A stretch of 64,000 nt of DNA from Lactarius indigo. Lineage: Eukaryota > Basidiomycota > Agaricomycetes > Russulales > Russulaceae. Below are positions 1 to 10,802 of this stretch, piece after piece. Position numbers and translations under genes: made by a program. The notes beneath the pieces were generated by a model. It saw only the letters and a list, made by a program, of their open reading frames with translations, had not been told where the DNA came from and searched no databases. The DNA lies in NCBI GenBank assembly GCA_025766275.1, contig JAFKAC010000128.1, forward strand, positions 62,001 through 126,000, in the 5' to 3' direction. Numbering within the stretch: position 1 is the stretch's first letter; the number at the start of each line of letters is the position of its first letter.

Positions 1-17
1 AGCACGTTCGAAGCCGA

Positions 18-425
18 GTGTTGCTGTATACGGGGGTCTTATGTCGCACGCAGAGCGCTGCTCTTGAGGAGTGTCTCGCCGGAGCGCTGGTTAGCGAGCA
101 GGTCCCGGATGTTTATGATCGTGCCGCTATCGAGTTTGAGTCGCTTCGGGCTGCCAGGGACATTTCGCGCGAGGACTATTATTGGTACCTCTCAAAGTTG
201 CGATCTGACCGGCTGACGGTGATTTGCAAGCGAGGGTCGCTCCCGAAGATCATGAGTCTGGGCCGCTCGCCTCGCGGTATGCTTTGCCTATTTCTTTTTC
301 GCCGCTTTATGCCTAATCGCTTCGCTGTAGAGTTGCACGTTGGTATTGGCGCCGAAGGTTATTTTGTTGCTGGCGCGGAAGACGGTGCAGAGGACGATGG
401 TGGTGAGACTGGGGTAGGTGTCTAA
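18..425 (+). CDS. Uncharacterised ORF open to the left window edge
   Basis: The frame is open from base 3 to a TAA at 423-425 and has no ATG near its start, so if real it is the 3' part of a longer gene or exon. The translation (about 140 residues) has a mixed, globular-looking middle with a Trp/Tyr patch (REDYYWYLSKLRSD) and an acidic Gly-rich tail. I recognise no family. It runs antisense to the G1 retrotransposon and lies where G1's 3' untranslated region would be expected, so it may be chance coding potential in CG-rich DNA. I see no splice signal or promoter that would settle it. Confidence 0.25.
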   Translation: MLLYTGVLCRTQSAALEECLAGALVSEQVPDVYDRAAIEFESLRAARDISREDYYWYLSKLRSDRLTVICKRGSLPKIMSLGRSPRGMLCLFLFRRFMPNRFAVELHVGIGAEGYFVAGAEDGAEDDGGETGVGV

Positions 426-783
426 GGACTGTCGCGTTGGATCGTGAAGGAGCGGTGGCGCTGGTATACCCAGAATTTTGGTAGCGAGCTTGTAGCGGCC
501 TCCTGCTGTACTGGAGAAGTTGTTTATCTCGGTGTGAGAGTCCCCGTGGGCGTTGGCTATTGCGGAAGTTCGGTGTTTTAGTTGGCCCGGTACTGCGGAA
601 ACAGGCTTGTTAGGCCGGCATGTGTGTGCTCGGTGCGCTTGGGGTTCGGCCTCGTGTAGCGGGTATATCGCGTGTTATTTCGCTGTTCGCATAGGATTAA
701 AAGCAATAATAAAGTAAGACTATAGAAAATTAAAGTCCAGAGATGGCTCTTTCGCAGCCCGTGTTTTCGCGCTTATGGAATGT

Positions 784-2271
784 TCACATGTCGAGTTCTT
801 CGGCTGCCTCGGGTATATCTTCGTCGTCTTCGCTCTCCTGGGTGCCTTGCCATGGGTCCACATCCGGTTCGCCACTGGCTTCCAATTCGCGCAACCGAGC
901 GACCGAGACGTCCAAATGTTGTTCTAGGTCGGGTATGTCCATATATTCGCGGGCGAAATACGGCACCACTCTGAAGGCTGCTATGGTGCTGTGTAGTAGT
1001 GTGCCGTCAAGTTCGCATACTATGTAGGCCCCTCCTTTGTTTCGCGAGACCACTACTAGTGGTCCGAAGTAGCGCGGCCGCATTTTGCGATTCAGCGCTT
1101 TTTCTATCGCGGTGTTGCGGATTAGGACTAGAGCGCCTCTTTTGAAATCGTAGTCGCGAATTGTTGCCGAGTGTGCCTTCTCGAACCGAAGGGCCGCGCG
1201 ATTGCGGTGTTCGTGGACTCTCGCCTTGAGCCGGTCTAAGTCTTCCAGTCGCTTTTGTAGAGCTACCGCCCGCCGGGCGATGAGGTCGGTTGTCGCTAGT
1301 ATTGAATCGGGTGGGGGCGATAGATAGTTTGCTTCTACGATGTCGAAGGGTAGCAGTGGGTGAACACCGGTCGCCGCGAAGAATGGCGAGCAGCCGAGAT
1401 GCTTCCGCGGCGTAACGTGCTCCAACCAGAATACGGAATATGTCGCCTGCGGCCAGCGGTTTTGCTCACCGTCGACCGCTTTAAACAGCGCTTGCCGCAC
1501 ATCGAAGTGCGCGCGCTCTACTATGCCATTCGCGCGAGAGTTATATCCGCTTATCCTAATATGCGTCACGTGGTACTTGCGTTCCAAGTGGCCGAGCGCT
1601 GCGACGAAGGGCTTGCCGTTATCTGAGACTATTTCTGTCAGCGTTCCCCATCGGCATAGTACATCTTGGAATATCCAGTCGCCGAGTGCCTGAGCCGTTT
1701 CTTTTCGGAGCATTCTAAATTCTGGGTATCCGGTCAGAGAGCAGCGGCCTTGTACAATGTAGGAGTAGCCGGCGGCACGCGGGAGGTGCATTGTGTCCAT
1801 ATACATCTTCGCAAATAAAGGTGCGGGGGTGGCGACCACTGGCGGTATTGAGATTTGCTGGGTCTGCCGGGTCTGGCAGACATGGCAGGTGCGCACGTAC
1901 CAAGCGATGTCGTCGCCCATGAATGGCCACCAGTACCGTTCTATTAGTAGAGCTCGGGTCGCGTAGAAGCCGCGGTGCCCGGTATCGTCGTGGGCCGCGT
2001 GTATCGCTTCGATGCGTTGGTGCCGATACAGGACCCTCTGGTGGGCCCCCTGCGGGTTTCGCTTCCAGAGTAGCCCGTCGTCTACGAAGAATCTTGCTGC
2101 GAAGCGCACTAGAGCGGTATAATCTTGTTCTGTCATGCCTTCCGGTCACTCCAGGAAGGTCAGCCAGTCGTGCGCTGCCGCTAGTTTTTTGTCGGCTCGC
2201 GCGGCCGCTTTCGTTCGTGGGATTAGATCGTAGTTCGGCTCATATGGAAATGCGTCGGCCATCTCGTATGG
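784..2271 (-). CDS. pol: G1 integrase part of Pol, one internal TGA
   Basis: It continues the RT-RNase H frame after the TGA at 2274-2272. A second TGA lies at 2148-2146, and the longest uninterrupted piece starts at ATG 2136. The zinc domain (HDDTGHRGFY ... CHVCQTRQ, HHCC type) is at about residues 30-80 of that piece. The catalytic core has Asp in YMDTMHLPRAAG, the second Asp in EIVSDNGKPFVAAL and Glu in NGIVERAHFD, that is D-D-E. A GPLVVVSRNKGGAYIV segment resembles the small SH3-like C-terminal domain. No chromodomain follows. The last 30 residues are acidic. Function would be insertion of cDNA into the genome. Confidence 0.85.
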
Positions 2272-4407
2272 TCACTTTTCTGGTATGTTCGTGCTTGCGA
2301 TGGTGTATAGAAGTTGGTTCGTGCGAGGCGCCGCGACCGGGTGGTTAACCATATGCATGAAGCCATATAGGTTATCAATCCAATCTTCGAATTCTTCTTC
2401 GCTGCTTTCTTCCTCCTCTTCTTGTTCGTCATCCGGCTGTACTGGCCGCCGAGAGAGTCCATCCGGTCCGTGCTGCTTTCCGGGGACGTGGCGCAGCTCA
2501 AAATGAAAGGTTAGAATTGATACTATCCAGCGGTTGACGCTGGCCGATGGTGCGATGTCTGGATTATTGAGCATGCCTTTGATATACCTGGCATCTACTT
2601 CCACTATTGGGTTGCGCACGCCGACGATGAATATTTTGTAAGCGCGCAGTGCCCTATAGAGGCCGTATAGTTCTAGCTTCGGTTGCGAAAAGCGGCGCTC
2701 TCGGTCGTTTAGCGGCAACGAGCCAAAGCGTGCGTAGTACCGCTTTTTCGGCATTGCTGAGTCTGCCTGGCAGAGGTAAAATCCTACGGCTATCGGTGAG
2801 GTGTCCACGGCCAGTATTACCGGCGAGTCGGATTGGTAGTCGATCGGCCGAAGCGCCGGCGAACTCAAGAGGGCCTGCTTTAAATCTTCTTGGGCCGCAA
2901 CTTGCGCCGGTCCAAATTCGAATGGAACGCCTTTGCGAGTGAGATTGATGAGCGAGTTGGCTCGTTTCGCGAAGTTTTGTATGAATATCCTGCACACTCC
3001 TACAGTGCCGAGGAATGCGCGAACTTCAGATAGGTCTTTGCACGGTCCCCAGTTGACGATCTTGTTTACGCGGGCCACCTCTGGTAGCCTTCCGTGCGGT
3101 GTGCACCGGTGTCCAACTGCAGTTATTTCCTCTGCGCAAAGTATTGATTTTAGGCCGCTAAACGTGCCGCCGCAGTATTTGACTCGCTGGACTACTCGAT
3201 TGAGTCCTTGGAAGTGCTCCCAGATAAATCGGCGGATGCCGGTATTTTCTAATATGCATTCTTCGGTTCCGTCGGCTAGTTCGTACCGACCGGCCGGTCC
3301 GCGAATCGGCACATCATCGATGTAAGGAACCGTGACGTCCGGGATCTCTGGCTGCAATATGTATGTGACGTCGTCGTGAAATATCGGGACCGAGTTCGTC
3401 CATCCCATGGGTAAAGTGACCAGTCGCAAGGCGCCGAATGGTGATTGGAAGGTTGTTAAATCTCGTGATTCTGGTGATAAGCCTCGTTCATCGTAGCCGA
3501 CGTATAGGTCTAGCATGCCGCCGCATGCTCGGCCGGCGAAATGCTCGCCTATCTGATCAGTGAATGGGGTGACGCCGGCGTGCTTGATTGTAACTTTGTT
3601 AAGCGGCTCCAGGCTGTGGACTATGCACAGTGATTTTCCATCTTTCTTTACGACGCAGAACCACCGAGATCGGTATGAAGAATTCGATGGCTCGTATACG
3701 CCGGCGTCGATCTTGCATTTTATTAACCGGCAGACTTCGTCGTAGATTCCGGGTGGTATTGGTATGTTTCGCTGAGCCCAAGGCTTATGCGGGATCGTAG
3801 GGATTTCGATCGGCGGAAAGAAGTCTTCGCGGAAGTGTCCACGCTCCGCATCTTCCCAGGCAAATGCTTTATTCTGGATGCACATGAATTCGTGCATTAG
3901 CTTGCGTTCTTCTGGTAATAAGAAGGTACCGGCGTGCGCGAGGTCGAATTGCGTTTTGCGTTCGCTAGTATATCGGCCGGTCAGTCGGAACTCGCTTGGT
4001 TTAGTGGGTAGTGCCGGTAGGTCTTGTAGTGGGTCGCCGGTTATTTCGCGGATTATTCTGAACCGGCTTGGGAGTTCGGTTTCTATCGGTCTGATTTTGA
4101 GTGCTACGGGTTTGTATTTCTTGCCGAGGTATATTGCGGCCGGTGCTTTTGCGTCGGCGAAGGCGATGCTTTTGCCTTCCTGCCGGGCCGGCTGATCGCT
4201 GCTGTTAGATTCCGAGGTATTAAGGTAGGTGCTTAGGTTGGGGTTTTCTGAATCACATAGAGAGATGTACGCCGCTGCGATGTCTTGTTGCGTGGTATTT
4301 GCCGGTAGCGGCGCACAAGCTTCGATTGTCGCTTCCTGACTTGATTGATTGAAATTTAATATTATTGCGAGCTCTCCTTGGTTTGTTACCAAATCATCGA
4401 CGCTTAA
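2272..4407 (-). CDS. pol: G1 reverse transcriptase-RNase H part of Pol
   Basis: This frame is -1 relative to Gag-Pro and is open from the T run at the gag stop. Visible motifs are the fingers region with WFCVVKKDGKSLCIV, FQSPFGALRLVTLPMGWTNS, the catalytic YIDD box (VPYIDDVPIRG, about residue 350), the connection segment ending AFLGTVGVCRIFIQNF, and RNase H with the first Asp in ILAVDTSPIAVGF (about 540) and the ending ELRHVPGKQHGPDGLSRR. The region ends at a TGA (2274-2272) that is in frame with the integrase, so it is a nonsense codon or a readthrough site rather than a true gene end. No ATG starts this frame, which fits expression by frameshifting. Confidence 0.85.
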   Translation of the reverse strand, partial: LSVDDLVTNQGELAIILNFNQSSQEATIEACAPLPANTTQQDIAAAYISLCDSENPNLSTYLNTSESNSSDQPARQEGKSIAFADAKAPAAIYLGKKYKPVALKIRPIETELPSRFRIIREITGDPLQDLPALPTKPSEFRLTGRYTSERKTQFDLAHAGTFLLPEERKLMHEFMCIQNKAFAWEDAERGHFREDFFPPIEIPTIPHKPWAQRNIPIPPGIYDEVCRLIKCKIDAGVYEPSNSSYRSRWFCVVKKDGKSLCIVHSLEPLNKVTIKHAGVTPFTDQIGEHFAGRACGGMLDLYVGYDERGLSPESRDLTTFQSPFGALRLVTLPMGWTNSVPIFHDDVTYILQPEIPDVTVPYIDDVPIRGPAGRYELADGTEECILENTGIRRFIWEHFQGLNRVVQRVKYCGGTFSGLKSILCAEEITAVGHRCTPHGRLPEVARVNKIVNWGPCKDLSEVRAFLGTVGVCRIFIQNFAKRANSLINLTRKGVPFEFGPAQVAAQEDLKQALLSSPALRPIDYQSDSPVILAVDTSPIAVGFYLCQADSAMPKKRYYARFGSLPLNDRERRFSQPKLELYGLYRALRAYKIFIVGVRNPIVEVDARYIKGMLNNPDIAPSASVNRWIVSILTFHFELRHVPGKQHGPDGLSRRPVQPDDEQEEEEESSEEEFEDWIDNLYGFMHMVNHPVAAPRTNQLLYTIASTNIPEK

Positions 4408-7199
4408 AAATCCGAGTCTTGCGATTGTTCGCTTGTCTGCTTCTTTCTTCGCTCGGCAAATCGGTTGCTGCCGCGCGGTACCGTCGGCACCGTTGCCGTT
4501 TTCCCGGTGTTCGGGTCGAGGATCGTTATTGTCTGGTCTTCGTTCCGGTAGTTGCGCACCACGGATTGGGTCAGTATGTCGAATGGCCGTCCGAGTAATA
4601 TATCATAGGCTGGCGAGCGCAGTATGTGAACTTGTAGATAGAGGGTTATTTCGCCGACGTGGAATGGTACGTTGCGCGCCAGTCCTAGCGATTGATCTAC
4701 ACCGCCGTTCGCCGAGATCATGTTGAGCCGTATGCTCGGGTCGTAAGGGATCGCCAGTGCGTTGCACACTTCTTCTGACATTGCGACTATTTGGCAGCCG
4801 GGATCTAAGATGGCCTCTATCTTTTCTGATCCGTCGACTACCGGTAAGATTGCGCGTAGGGCATTTGATTCGGTCGCGACTTCGATCGTATTTTGCGATC
4901 CATCGTCATCGGCCGGTCGCGCCTTTAGTAACGCCTCATACGGGTCGGCTATTATTGTTGCGTCGGCCGGTGGAGTGCGCTTGGCGATCGAGAATGCCGC
5001 CGGCATATGCGATTCTGTCGATCGCTTCGGCTCCTCCTTGGTACTGTCTTCTACGCTTTCTTGGGCGTTAACGCGAGCAACGCGGCGCTTTGTCGTTACT
5101 TCGTTGACTTGGGCCCGCAGTTCTGGTGCTAACGAGAGTAGTTCTCTTTGCGTCACTGTTACTTCGGCTTCCATCATCCTTTCGTAGACTTTTCCTGCTG
5201 CCTTTTCGTCGTATATGGCCGTATTTGATGTATAAGCGCGCTCGCTTTTGCGGTCGTTCGCCGTATTTGTTGCCGGGGTCGGTCCTAGAGTAATTGGTTC
5301 TGCTTCTTGTGTTCTGGCGAATGGATGTTCCTTTATTGTCGCCGCAACCTCGGTTGTTGCTTCTATCGTCTTTTCTAGGTGTGGCGGTCGTTCCTTGCGA
5401 TGCGACTGGCTTTCTTGCTCTTCTTCTGAGTCTTCTTGCTGGATGCGGGCAGTCGGCATATGTTCGAACCTGGTCCTGGTCCTTCCGCCCATCCTTGGTA
5501 TGAAGCCTCTTCGAAATGCATATACGCCTGCTTGTCCTGGTTCTGGGCATTCTTCTGCAAAGCGGACTGTTTTCGCCGTTCGCGCTTCTGCGGATGCCGT
5601 CGGCCTTGACATTTCGAGTAACATTTGTGCCGCCGCTATTTGTCCTGGATTTTGCCTGTGGTATTCGTCTATGCGGTCGCGCAGCCATGCTCCAGTGATA
5701 TGCCGAGGGACCACGGTGCCTGATGGTAGCACGATTTTCCCTTCTGCGCTACGCTTGCACTTGCCGAGTCGCATATATTCGGCCGCTACTTCGCACTCTC
5801 GCATGAAGTGTCCTGGCGTTCCGCAGAAGTTGCACTTGGTGGTCGGTTCCCCTATCGGCCTAGGATTTCCGGCGTTTCGGGCCTTCTCGCTTGAGTTTTG
5901 GATTTCTAGCGCGTTTTTGAACATTTCGCCTAGTGTCGCAACCGCGGTTGCTAGCGCGGTTTGGATCTCTGTCTTTATCTCTGTTGCCGGTGGGAGTGTC
6001 GCGCTTGCCGAAGTTATGCTAGAGATCGCGACCGGTGCTCGGCCCTGGAGTACGTAGCTTGCGGCATCATACAAGTCTTCTAATCTGTAGGGGTCTTGCT
6101 GGTTGTGGTCTGGCATCTTTAGCTGTAGCCTTTGCTTGACTTGTTGTTCCATATCCGGCTGTAATCCTCGCATGAACGCTCTGGTCTGCTCGGCCTGCGA
6201 CATTCTGTTTTTGCCGATCAAGTATTTGGAGATTACTTTGAATTGTTGGTAGTATTCGCCGAGTTCCAGTTCTGAGACTATGCCGATGCGGGCGCGCTGT
6301 CCTACGAGCGTATCCAGGTGTAGGATTGTATGAATGTCTTCCGAGGATCCGGGGTATAGCTTGTAGATCTCGGCTTTGTATTCTTCGTATGTTTTTGTTA
6401 CGTCCGTTAACGCGTCGCTTGTCTTCCATACTCTTTCGGTCGCGGCTGTCGTAAGGTATTTGAGTGTGCCGCTTTTCTTATCTGCGTTGGTCGTTACTGT
6501 GTGCCTATCGTATAGGGCTTCTACTTCGGCAAAATATCGGCCAAGCTCTTCTGGGTGCTCGCCATCAAAACTAGGTGCTGACCGCTCGCCTCTTCCGGGT
6601 AAATCTGCAAGGGGCATCCTTCTGACGTTGACCGCTGCTGCGGGGACGGGCTGGTTTATTCTTGCTGGTGGTAGTCTTGGGGCCGGTTGCGGTACGGCCT
6701 GTGTTTGAGTTGGGTTCTGGTTTATCGAGGGTACTACGGGGTTTATCGCTGTGTTGCTTTGCTGAGGTGGCGCCGATTGCGCTCGTTGGTTACTACTGTC
6801 GGGCTGCCGGTTATTATCTTCTATCGCTGATGCTGTGGTGTTTGCTGGTTGGTTAACACTTTGATCGGCTGCTTCCTGTTCTTCGGCCGATAACGTTTCC
6901 GCCTGCTGTTGTTGTGCTAGGATTTTCGCTCTTGATCTTGTTGTTGCGCCGTGGCGCGCGGGTAACGGAGCCGAGTGACTTGACAGGATGAGGTCGACTT
7001 CCTTTTCACTATTGGTTTCTTCTTGTCCCGAGTGACTAGATGAGGGGTCGCTTTGTTCGCTACTAAGGCTGCTAAGGGGTGTTAGGTCTTCGGGGCTAGG
7101 ATAGCTTCCTGGAATTGATTGAGTCGGGTCGTATCCGGCCGCGATTAATTCTTCTAGTAGGCTTCGCTGTTCTCGCCTTCTCGGCAGTATGTTAGTTAT
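4404..7199 (-). CDS. gag-pro: G1 Gag-Protease polyprotein, no ATG at the 5' end
   Basis: The frame is open for about 930 codons from 7199, just after a TAA at 7200-7202, to a TAA at 4406-4404. The first in-frame ATG is at 6617, but the 190 codons upstream read as a plausible Gln/Ser/Pro-rich Gag N terminus, so the real start may be non-AUG (for example CTG at 7187) or spliced. Counting from the ATG there is a capsid-like helical region (about residues 20-190), a CX2CX4HX4C zinc knuckle (CNFCGTPGHFMREC, near 265), a charged linker, and an aspartic protease with DPG in place of the usual DSG (AILDPGCQIVAMSEEV, near 610) and ILLGRPFD further on. Protease is thus in the Gag frame. The stop lies directly after a T5 run, and pol continues in the -1 frame. 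Confidence 0.85.
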   Translation of the reverse strand: MTNILPRRREQRSLLEELIAAGYDPTQSIPGSYPSPEDLTPLSSLSSEQSDPSSSHSGQEETNSEKEVDLILSSHSAPLPARHGATTRSRAKILAQQQQAETLSAEEQEAADQSVNQPANTTASAIEDNNRQPDSSNQRAQSAPPQQSNTAINPVVPSINQNPTQTQAVPQPAPRLPPARINQPVPAAAVNVRRMPLADLPGRGERSAPSFDGEHPEELGRYFAEVEALYDRHTVTTNADKKSGTLKYLTTAATERVWKTSDALTDVTKTYEEYKAEIYKLYPGSSEDIHTILHLDTLVGQRARIGIVSELELGEYYQQFKVISKYLIGKNRMSQAEQTRAFMRGLQPDMEQQVKQRLQLKMPDHNQQDPYRLEDLYDAASYVLQGRAPVAISSITSASATLPPATEIKTEIQTALATAVATLGEMFKNALEIQNSSEKARNAGNPRPIGEPTTKCNFCGTPGHFMRECEVAAEYMRLGKCKRSAEGKIVLPSGTVVPRHITGAWLRDRIDEYHRQNPGQIAAAQMLLEMSRPTASAEARTAKTVRFAEECPEPGQAGVYAFRRGFIPRMGGRTRTRFEHMPTARIQQEDSEEEQESQSHRKERPPHLEKTIEATTEVAATIKEHPFARTQEAEPITLGPTPATNTANDRKSERAYTSNTAIYDEKAAGKVYERMMEAEVTVTQRELLSLAPELRAQVNEVTTKRRVARVNAQESVEDSTKEEPKRSTESHMPAAFSIAKRTPPADATIIADPYEALLKARPADDDGSQNTIEVATESNALRAILPVVDGSEKIEAILDPGCQIVAMSEEVCNALAIPYDPSIRLNMISANGGVDQSLGLARNVPFHVGEITLYLQVHILRSPAYDILLGRPFDILTQSVVRNYRNEDQTITILDPNTGKTATVPTVPRGSNRFAERRKKQTSEQSQDSDF

Positions 7200-7231
7200 T
7201 TAATGCGCACGCAAACCTTCTATATTCCAAC

Positions 7232-7254
7232 TTCCCCACGTTGGCCACCAGAAA
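7232..7254 (-). promoter_or_regulatory. Candidate tRNA primer-binding site of G1
   Basis: Reading the minus strand, the LTR end GGGTATCA is followed by TTTC and then TGGTGGCCAACGTGGGGA. The TGG start is complementary to a tRNA CCA end, and the rest resembles the complement of an acceptor stem plus T-arm. I cannot name the tRNA. This differs from the primer regions of GA, GB, GC and GE, which lack TGG. Confidence 0.45.
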
Positions 7255-8106
7255 TGATACCCTAAACCGTCGCTAAACGCAAGAACGACCGGTAAAGGAG
7301 TGATATTGGGTTCGAGAAGTCAGGGAATATAGGACCGATAATCCGGCCGATGGCGACTTTAACCGAAGGCGCACCGACGCGGGACCGAACGAGCCGAAGC
7401 CGACCGAGGCGAGAGCGATGTAGTCTTAACGCGACGCGGGGCTGCGAATAGCCGAGGTATAGCCGAATACGCACACACGGGTGCTTCGCGAAATCAAAAT
7501 AGAATAGAGGTCGTAGATAATCGAATAGTAGGATATGAGCGTATGAATAGAATGAAGTCGCTATGGGCTCCCCGAAGGTTGCTGTTCTTGTACCTGTGGT
7601 ATAGAGCTATTTATGTGCTGCCGCTCGCCGACCGAATCCGCACCTCGCCGCTTTTCCCTTGCTGAACGTCCATCTTACTCTCCTGCCTTAAACCCACGCC
7701 GGTCTGATCCACTCTTCTCTGGGGTGTCGCCTTACCAACCCTAGGTGCTGCTTTGCCTATTCGCGCCATGGCCGCGCCTGTGATTCTGCTCGGCCGCTCC
7801 GGTATGTCGCTATTCGCCATGTCGGCCCTGATCGGTTTCTGGGGCTTTCACATGTTTCGCGCTAATATAGGCACCGTCCCGTACCCCGCGCTGGGGCCGC
7901 ACCCGTGATTGCAGCAGTAGGCTACCGTTCGCATATGCGGCTAGAATATTCGGACGTCTCGGCCCATCACCACGGGCCGCTCTTCCCGCCGCCGAGAGTG
8001 ACCGATCGCAGTACTCTAGACGGGCCGGTTGGGCCGGTCTGCCGCATATTGTCGTATTAGCTTAGATCTGCGAAAATTAACACTTAGCGGCGCGCCGGGT
8101 GTATCA
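7255..8106 (-). repeat. Putative 5' LTR of G1
   Basis: The interval starts TGATACCCTAAACC and ends GGGTGTATCA on the plus strand, so it has TG..CA ends with a short terminal inverted repeat (TGATAC/GTATCA). It lies directly upstream of the G1 leader. A TATA-like ATAAATA is present on the minus strand near 7613-7607, as expected in U3. The boundary at 8106 is inferred from the terminal repeat only, because the partner LTR is not in the window. Confidence 0.5.
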
Positions 8107-10802
8107 GCGCTCCTCCCGTCAACTCCCCCTCGCGCGGCACGTCATGCGTGACCACGATGGCCTATGGAAGGATTTTAGGAGGTCAGGTCTGGAGGTAGGT
8201 CCTTACTCTTCTCCGTGTTTATGGCCTTTGGCCTATTTTCGCAGAGTGTGCGCCAAAGCGTCACAATCTCCCTATGGGAGCGTTCTCTCTCACGCTGCCA
8301 GGCCTGGTCGTTACCGCCTGTGCGTGGGAGAGCTATATTGGGCCTGCTGTGCGATCTCCCGTGTGCGGTCACTGACAAGACGTTTCCCCTACAGCTCTGT
8401 GGCTTCGGGCATGGCCCTTTAGGCCTATTCTGTCGTGACGAAGTTAGCAAGTCTCGGCCGCCAGTCACAAGACGCATTGTCTCATAGGACCGCCGTCGAC
8501 CACTCTTCAGGGTCCGGATGCGACTAATTGGCATCCGTTCTACGGCACGTGGCCGCATGTCTTGGGGCGGAGACTCAACTGACGAAGTCGATTCGAAATC
8601 GTATGTCTCGCGGCCGTCTTAGCCGCGTCCGCTGGGGTGTCGGGAGTTTCTCCTGCCCTCTCAGCGTTTTCTTCGGCCCACGCCGCGATATTCGGCGTTT
8701 GATATCCTCCCTGCGCGGCGCCATGTGCAATTGTCACCCACGTCGCCACCTTCTCAACCATGGCCGGCTGGCTGAATAACTATGGCAGGAAAGTCGGTCA
8801 TAGATTTGCTCATTGCGGCGAGCAACTCGCGCAAATCAGCAAACTCGGAACCGGCGCAATAATAGGCCGTTTAGTAGCGACTGGTCATACCATCGCCGCG
8901 TCTATGATGTCGGGTCGCGCGTCCCGCCAGCGTTCTGGCCTATCTAGCGGCTCTCGGCATTCGGTCACGGTGCGTCGTCCAATTGGATCCGCCGGCGCTC
9001 GTGACTGAATTTGTTACCGCCCGTATCAAGCAATAGGTAGTGCGCGCGCGATTCGTGGCGCTGTCAGCCTGTGGTTGACAGTTGCGCTATTCGCATGAGC
9101 TGCGCGTGATCCATAGGGCCGTCGCATGAATGTGCGTAGCCCGCGACGGGCCTTTGCGCTGGGATATTGTCCACATCAGTGGACGCTGTCTCCCATACTG
9201 AGCTGTAGGGGCTATACACGCGCGACGAGGATGTTGCGCGCGGCTCTCATTGAGTGAGTTTCTCGCTCTCATCGATGCTCCCATGATATCCATGGGATCC
9301 TGCGGCATGTGCAATACAAATTTGGGGTGACATTCCTCAGGTCGACAAATGTCGAGGTCCATGGGGTATGCAACTCTCCATTCAGCGCGATGCTAGCTTG
9401 TCGCCGTCTATCTCGCGCTGGCAAACGCAGTAGCTGACTATTGTCAGTCCGCCCAGGAAATGCTCCTCCCCGAGCGTCTCTGTCGGGTGCGCGGCTTTGC
9501 CTTCTGTATCGGAAGATGATGGGGATCGTCCTCGCGAATACGCCGTATTTTGCGCGGTGTATGACTGGTAGGTTTTTCCGTCTTCCTCTCCATGCTGTTG
9601 CCCTGGGTATGGCCTGGGCATCGTGCCCAGGCTGTGCGTCGTATGGGGCGCTAACCGTATGGCATGTGGTATGCCAATGGGCGGAGCGTTCTTCAAGGGT
9701 TTCTCCAACTCCCCCTCGCACTGTGGATTCGGAGCGATCGCAATAATCAGGTCGGGCGAAGAGATGGAATCGGAAAATGGAAAACAGAAAACGGAAAACG
9801 GAAATTTGAAGAGGTAAGTTCATTGCGCGTTTGCGCATTACGGTGCTGGCGGTGTTTTTGGCTGAACCATGCTGGCCTCAGCGTCCGCCTTTCGGGCAGG
9901 CCTCAAGTTTTTCAAAGCGGCATATTATGTGCTCTTCCCCTCCGTCCGTGCGTGTCGCACGCGGGGATTTCCATGGTGCGTCGAGTAGTCTTTGACTTCC
10001 CACGCTTAGCCAGCGTCGTCGGCGAATAGCAAGAGGAGGGGATATCCCGTAGGTAAGTTCGCCAGATGGCACTTTGTAGACTATTCTCGCCATAGGTTTC
10101 CTCGGCAAAACCTTGCCTTCGTACACACGACGCAATCAAGTTTGAAGGCTCACGTGTCTATGCGAAAACGATCGACGAGTTCGTCCTATAGTTTCTGTAA
10201 ACTGCTATAGCTAACGCGTCCGACGTATGCTAGGTTTCCCAGCTTGGAACGTTAGCGTAGTGAATGTCTCTGCTTTGGTAGGTCGGATGGCGACTCGCCT
10301 TCCGCCTTTGGTGGCCGGCGTTTGCAGTCTACGGCTGCAGTTACATTTGTATGTACCGCCGGCATTGTCTCGAAGTCCCTAAGAAATGAAGTGGTTTTTA
10401 TTTGATGAAATGTAAGCCCTACTTGAATCACCATCACTCAGCATATGACTTGCCTCATTCATGCACGACAGGTCAAGTTGCACCTGCCGACCAATCTGAA
10501 GTGACATAGATGCATGTGACAAGGGGCTCGCGGAAATTATAAGCGCCCAAATAGGGTTAGGGGTTAGGGGGTCCGATAGGGCGTTAAGAGATTTTTTGCA
10601 AATGGGCGTCTATAGGGTGTCTATAGGGCGCTAATCGGGCGGCTAACAGATAGAAAAAATGTTCGTGAGGCGGCGCAGGAGCACATCCAAAATAGTAGCT
10701 TCATTATGCCTCTAAAAGACATCCGTTCTCATATGCGGCTCAGGGATCAATGTAAGTGTATTGAGCCTGGGCTTGGTGTCCAAGACGGCCACAACTCCCA
10801 CA
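8107..10802. other. CG-rich stretch without a recognisable gene
   Basis: Many overlapping ORFs occur on both strands, as expected in CG-rich, stop-poor DNA, and none shows a family I know. The best fragment is on the minus strand at 8877-8540 (about 112 codons, helical, Ala/Glu-rich, no start). A purine-rich run of ggaaaa/acggaaa repeats lies at 9767-9815. Two telomere-like units (agggttaggggttaggg) lie at 10553-10569. The CG-rich character of 1-8106 continues to about 10140 and then fades, which suggests a decayed mobile element. Confidence 0.5.
8540..8877 (-). pseudogene. Uncharacterised coding fragment
   Basis: An open frame of about 112 codons is flanked upstream by a stop near 8885. It encodes an amphipathic segment (SEFADLRELLAAMSKS) followed by an Ala- and Glu-rich tail ending RPKTCGHVP. 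The regular helical pattern looks like real coding sequence, but no start, splice site or family was recognised. It may be a remnant of the same mobile element as its CG-rich surroundings. Confidence 0.25.

Larger units (their letters stand above)
1..8106 (-). mobile_element. Ty3/gypsy LTR retrotransposon G1, 3' end outside window
   Basis: On the minus strand the order is 5' LTR (7255-8106), a short leader with a tRNA-type primer site, Gag-Protease (7199-4404), RT-RNase H (4407-2272) and integrase (2271-784). This is Ty3/gypsy order. No copy of the 5' LTR is visible in 1-783, so the 3' LTR must start left of the window or has been lost. The element is much richer in CpG (cggccg, gcgcg) than the mid-window elements. 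Two in-frame TGA codons interrupt pol, so this copy is probably inactive. No chromodomain is seen at the integrase C terminus. Confidence 0.85.

Noticed and set aside
5248..6057. 269-codon plus-strand ORF
   Set aside because: It is antisense to G1 gag with its zinc knuckle and has no family signature of its own.
9269..9838. 189-codon minus-strand ORF
   Set aside because: Arg/Ser-rich shadow-type translation in CG-rich DNA, several frames equally open, no motif.
10553..10569. Telomere-like agggttaggggttaggg
   Set aside because: Only two units and no array; too short to mark an old chromosome end.
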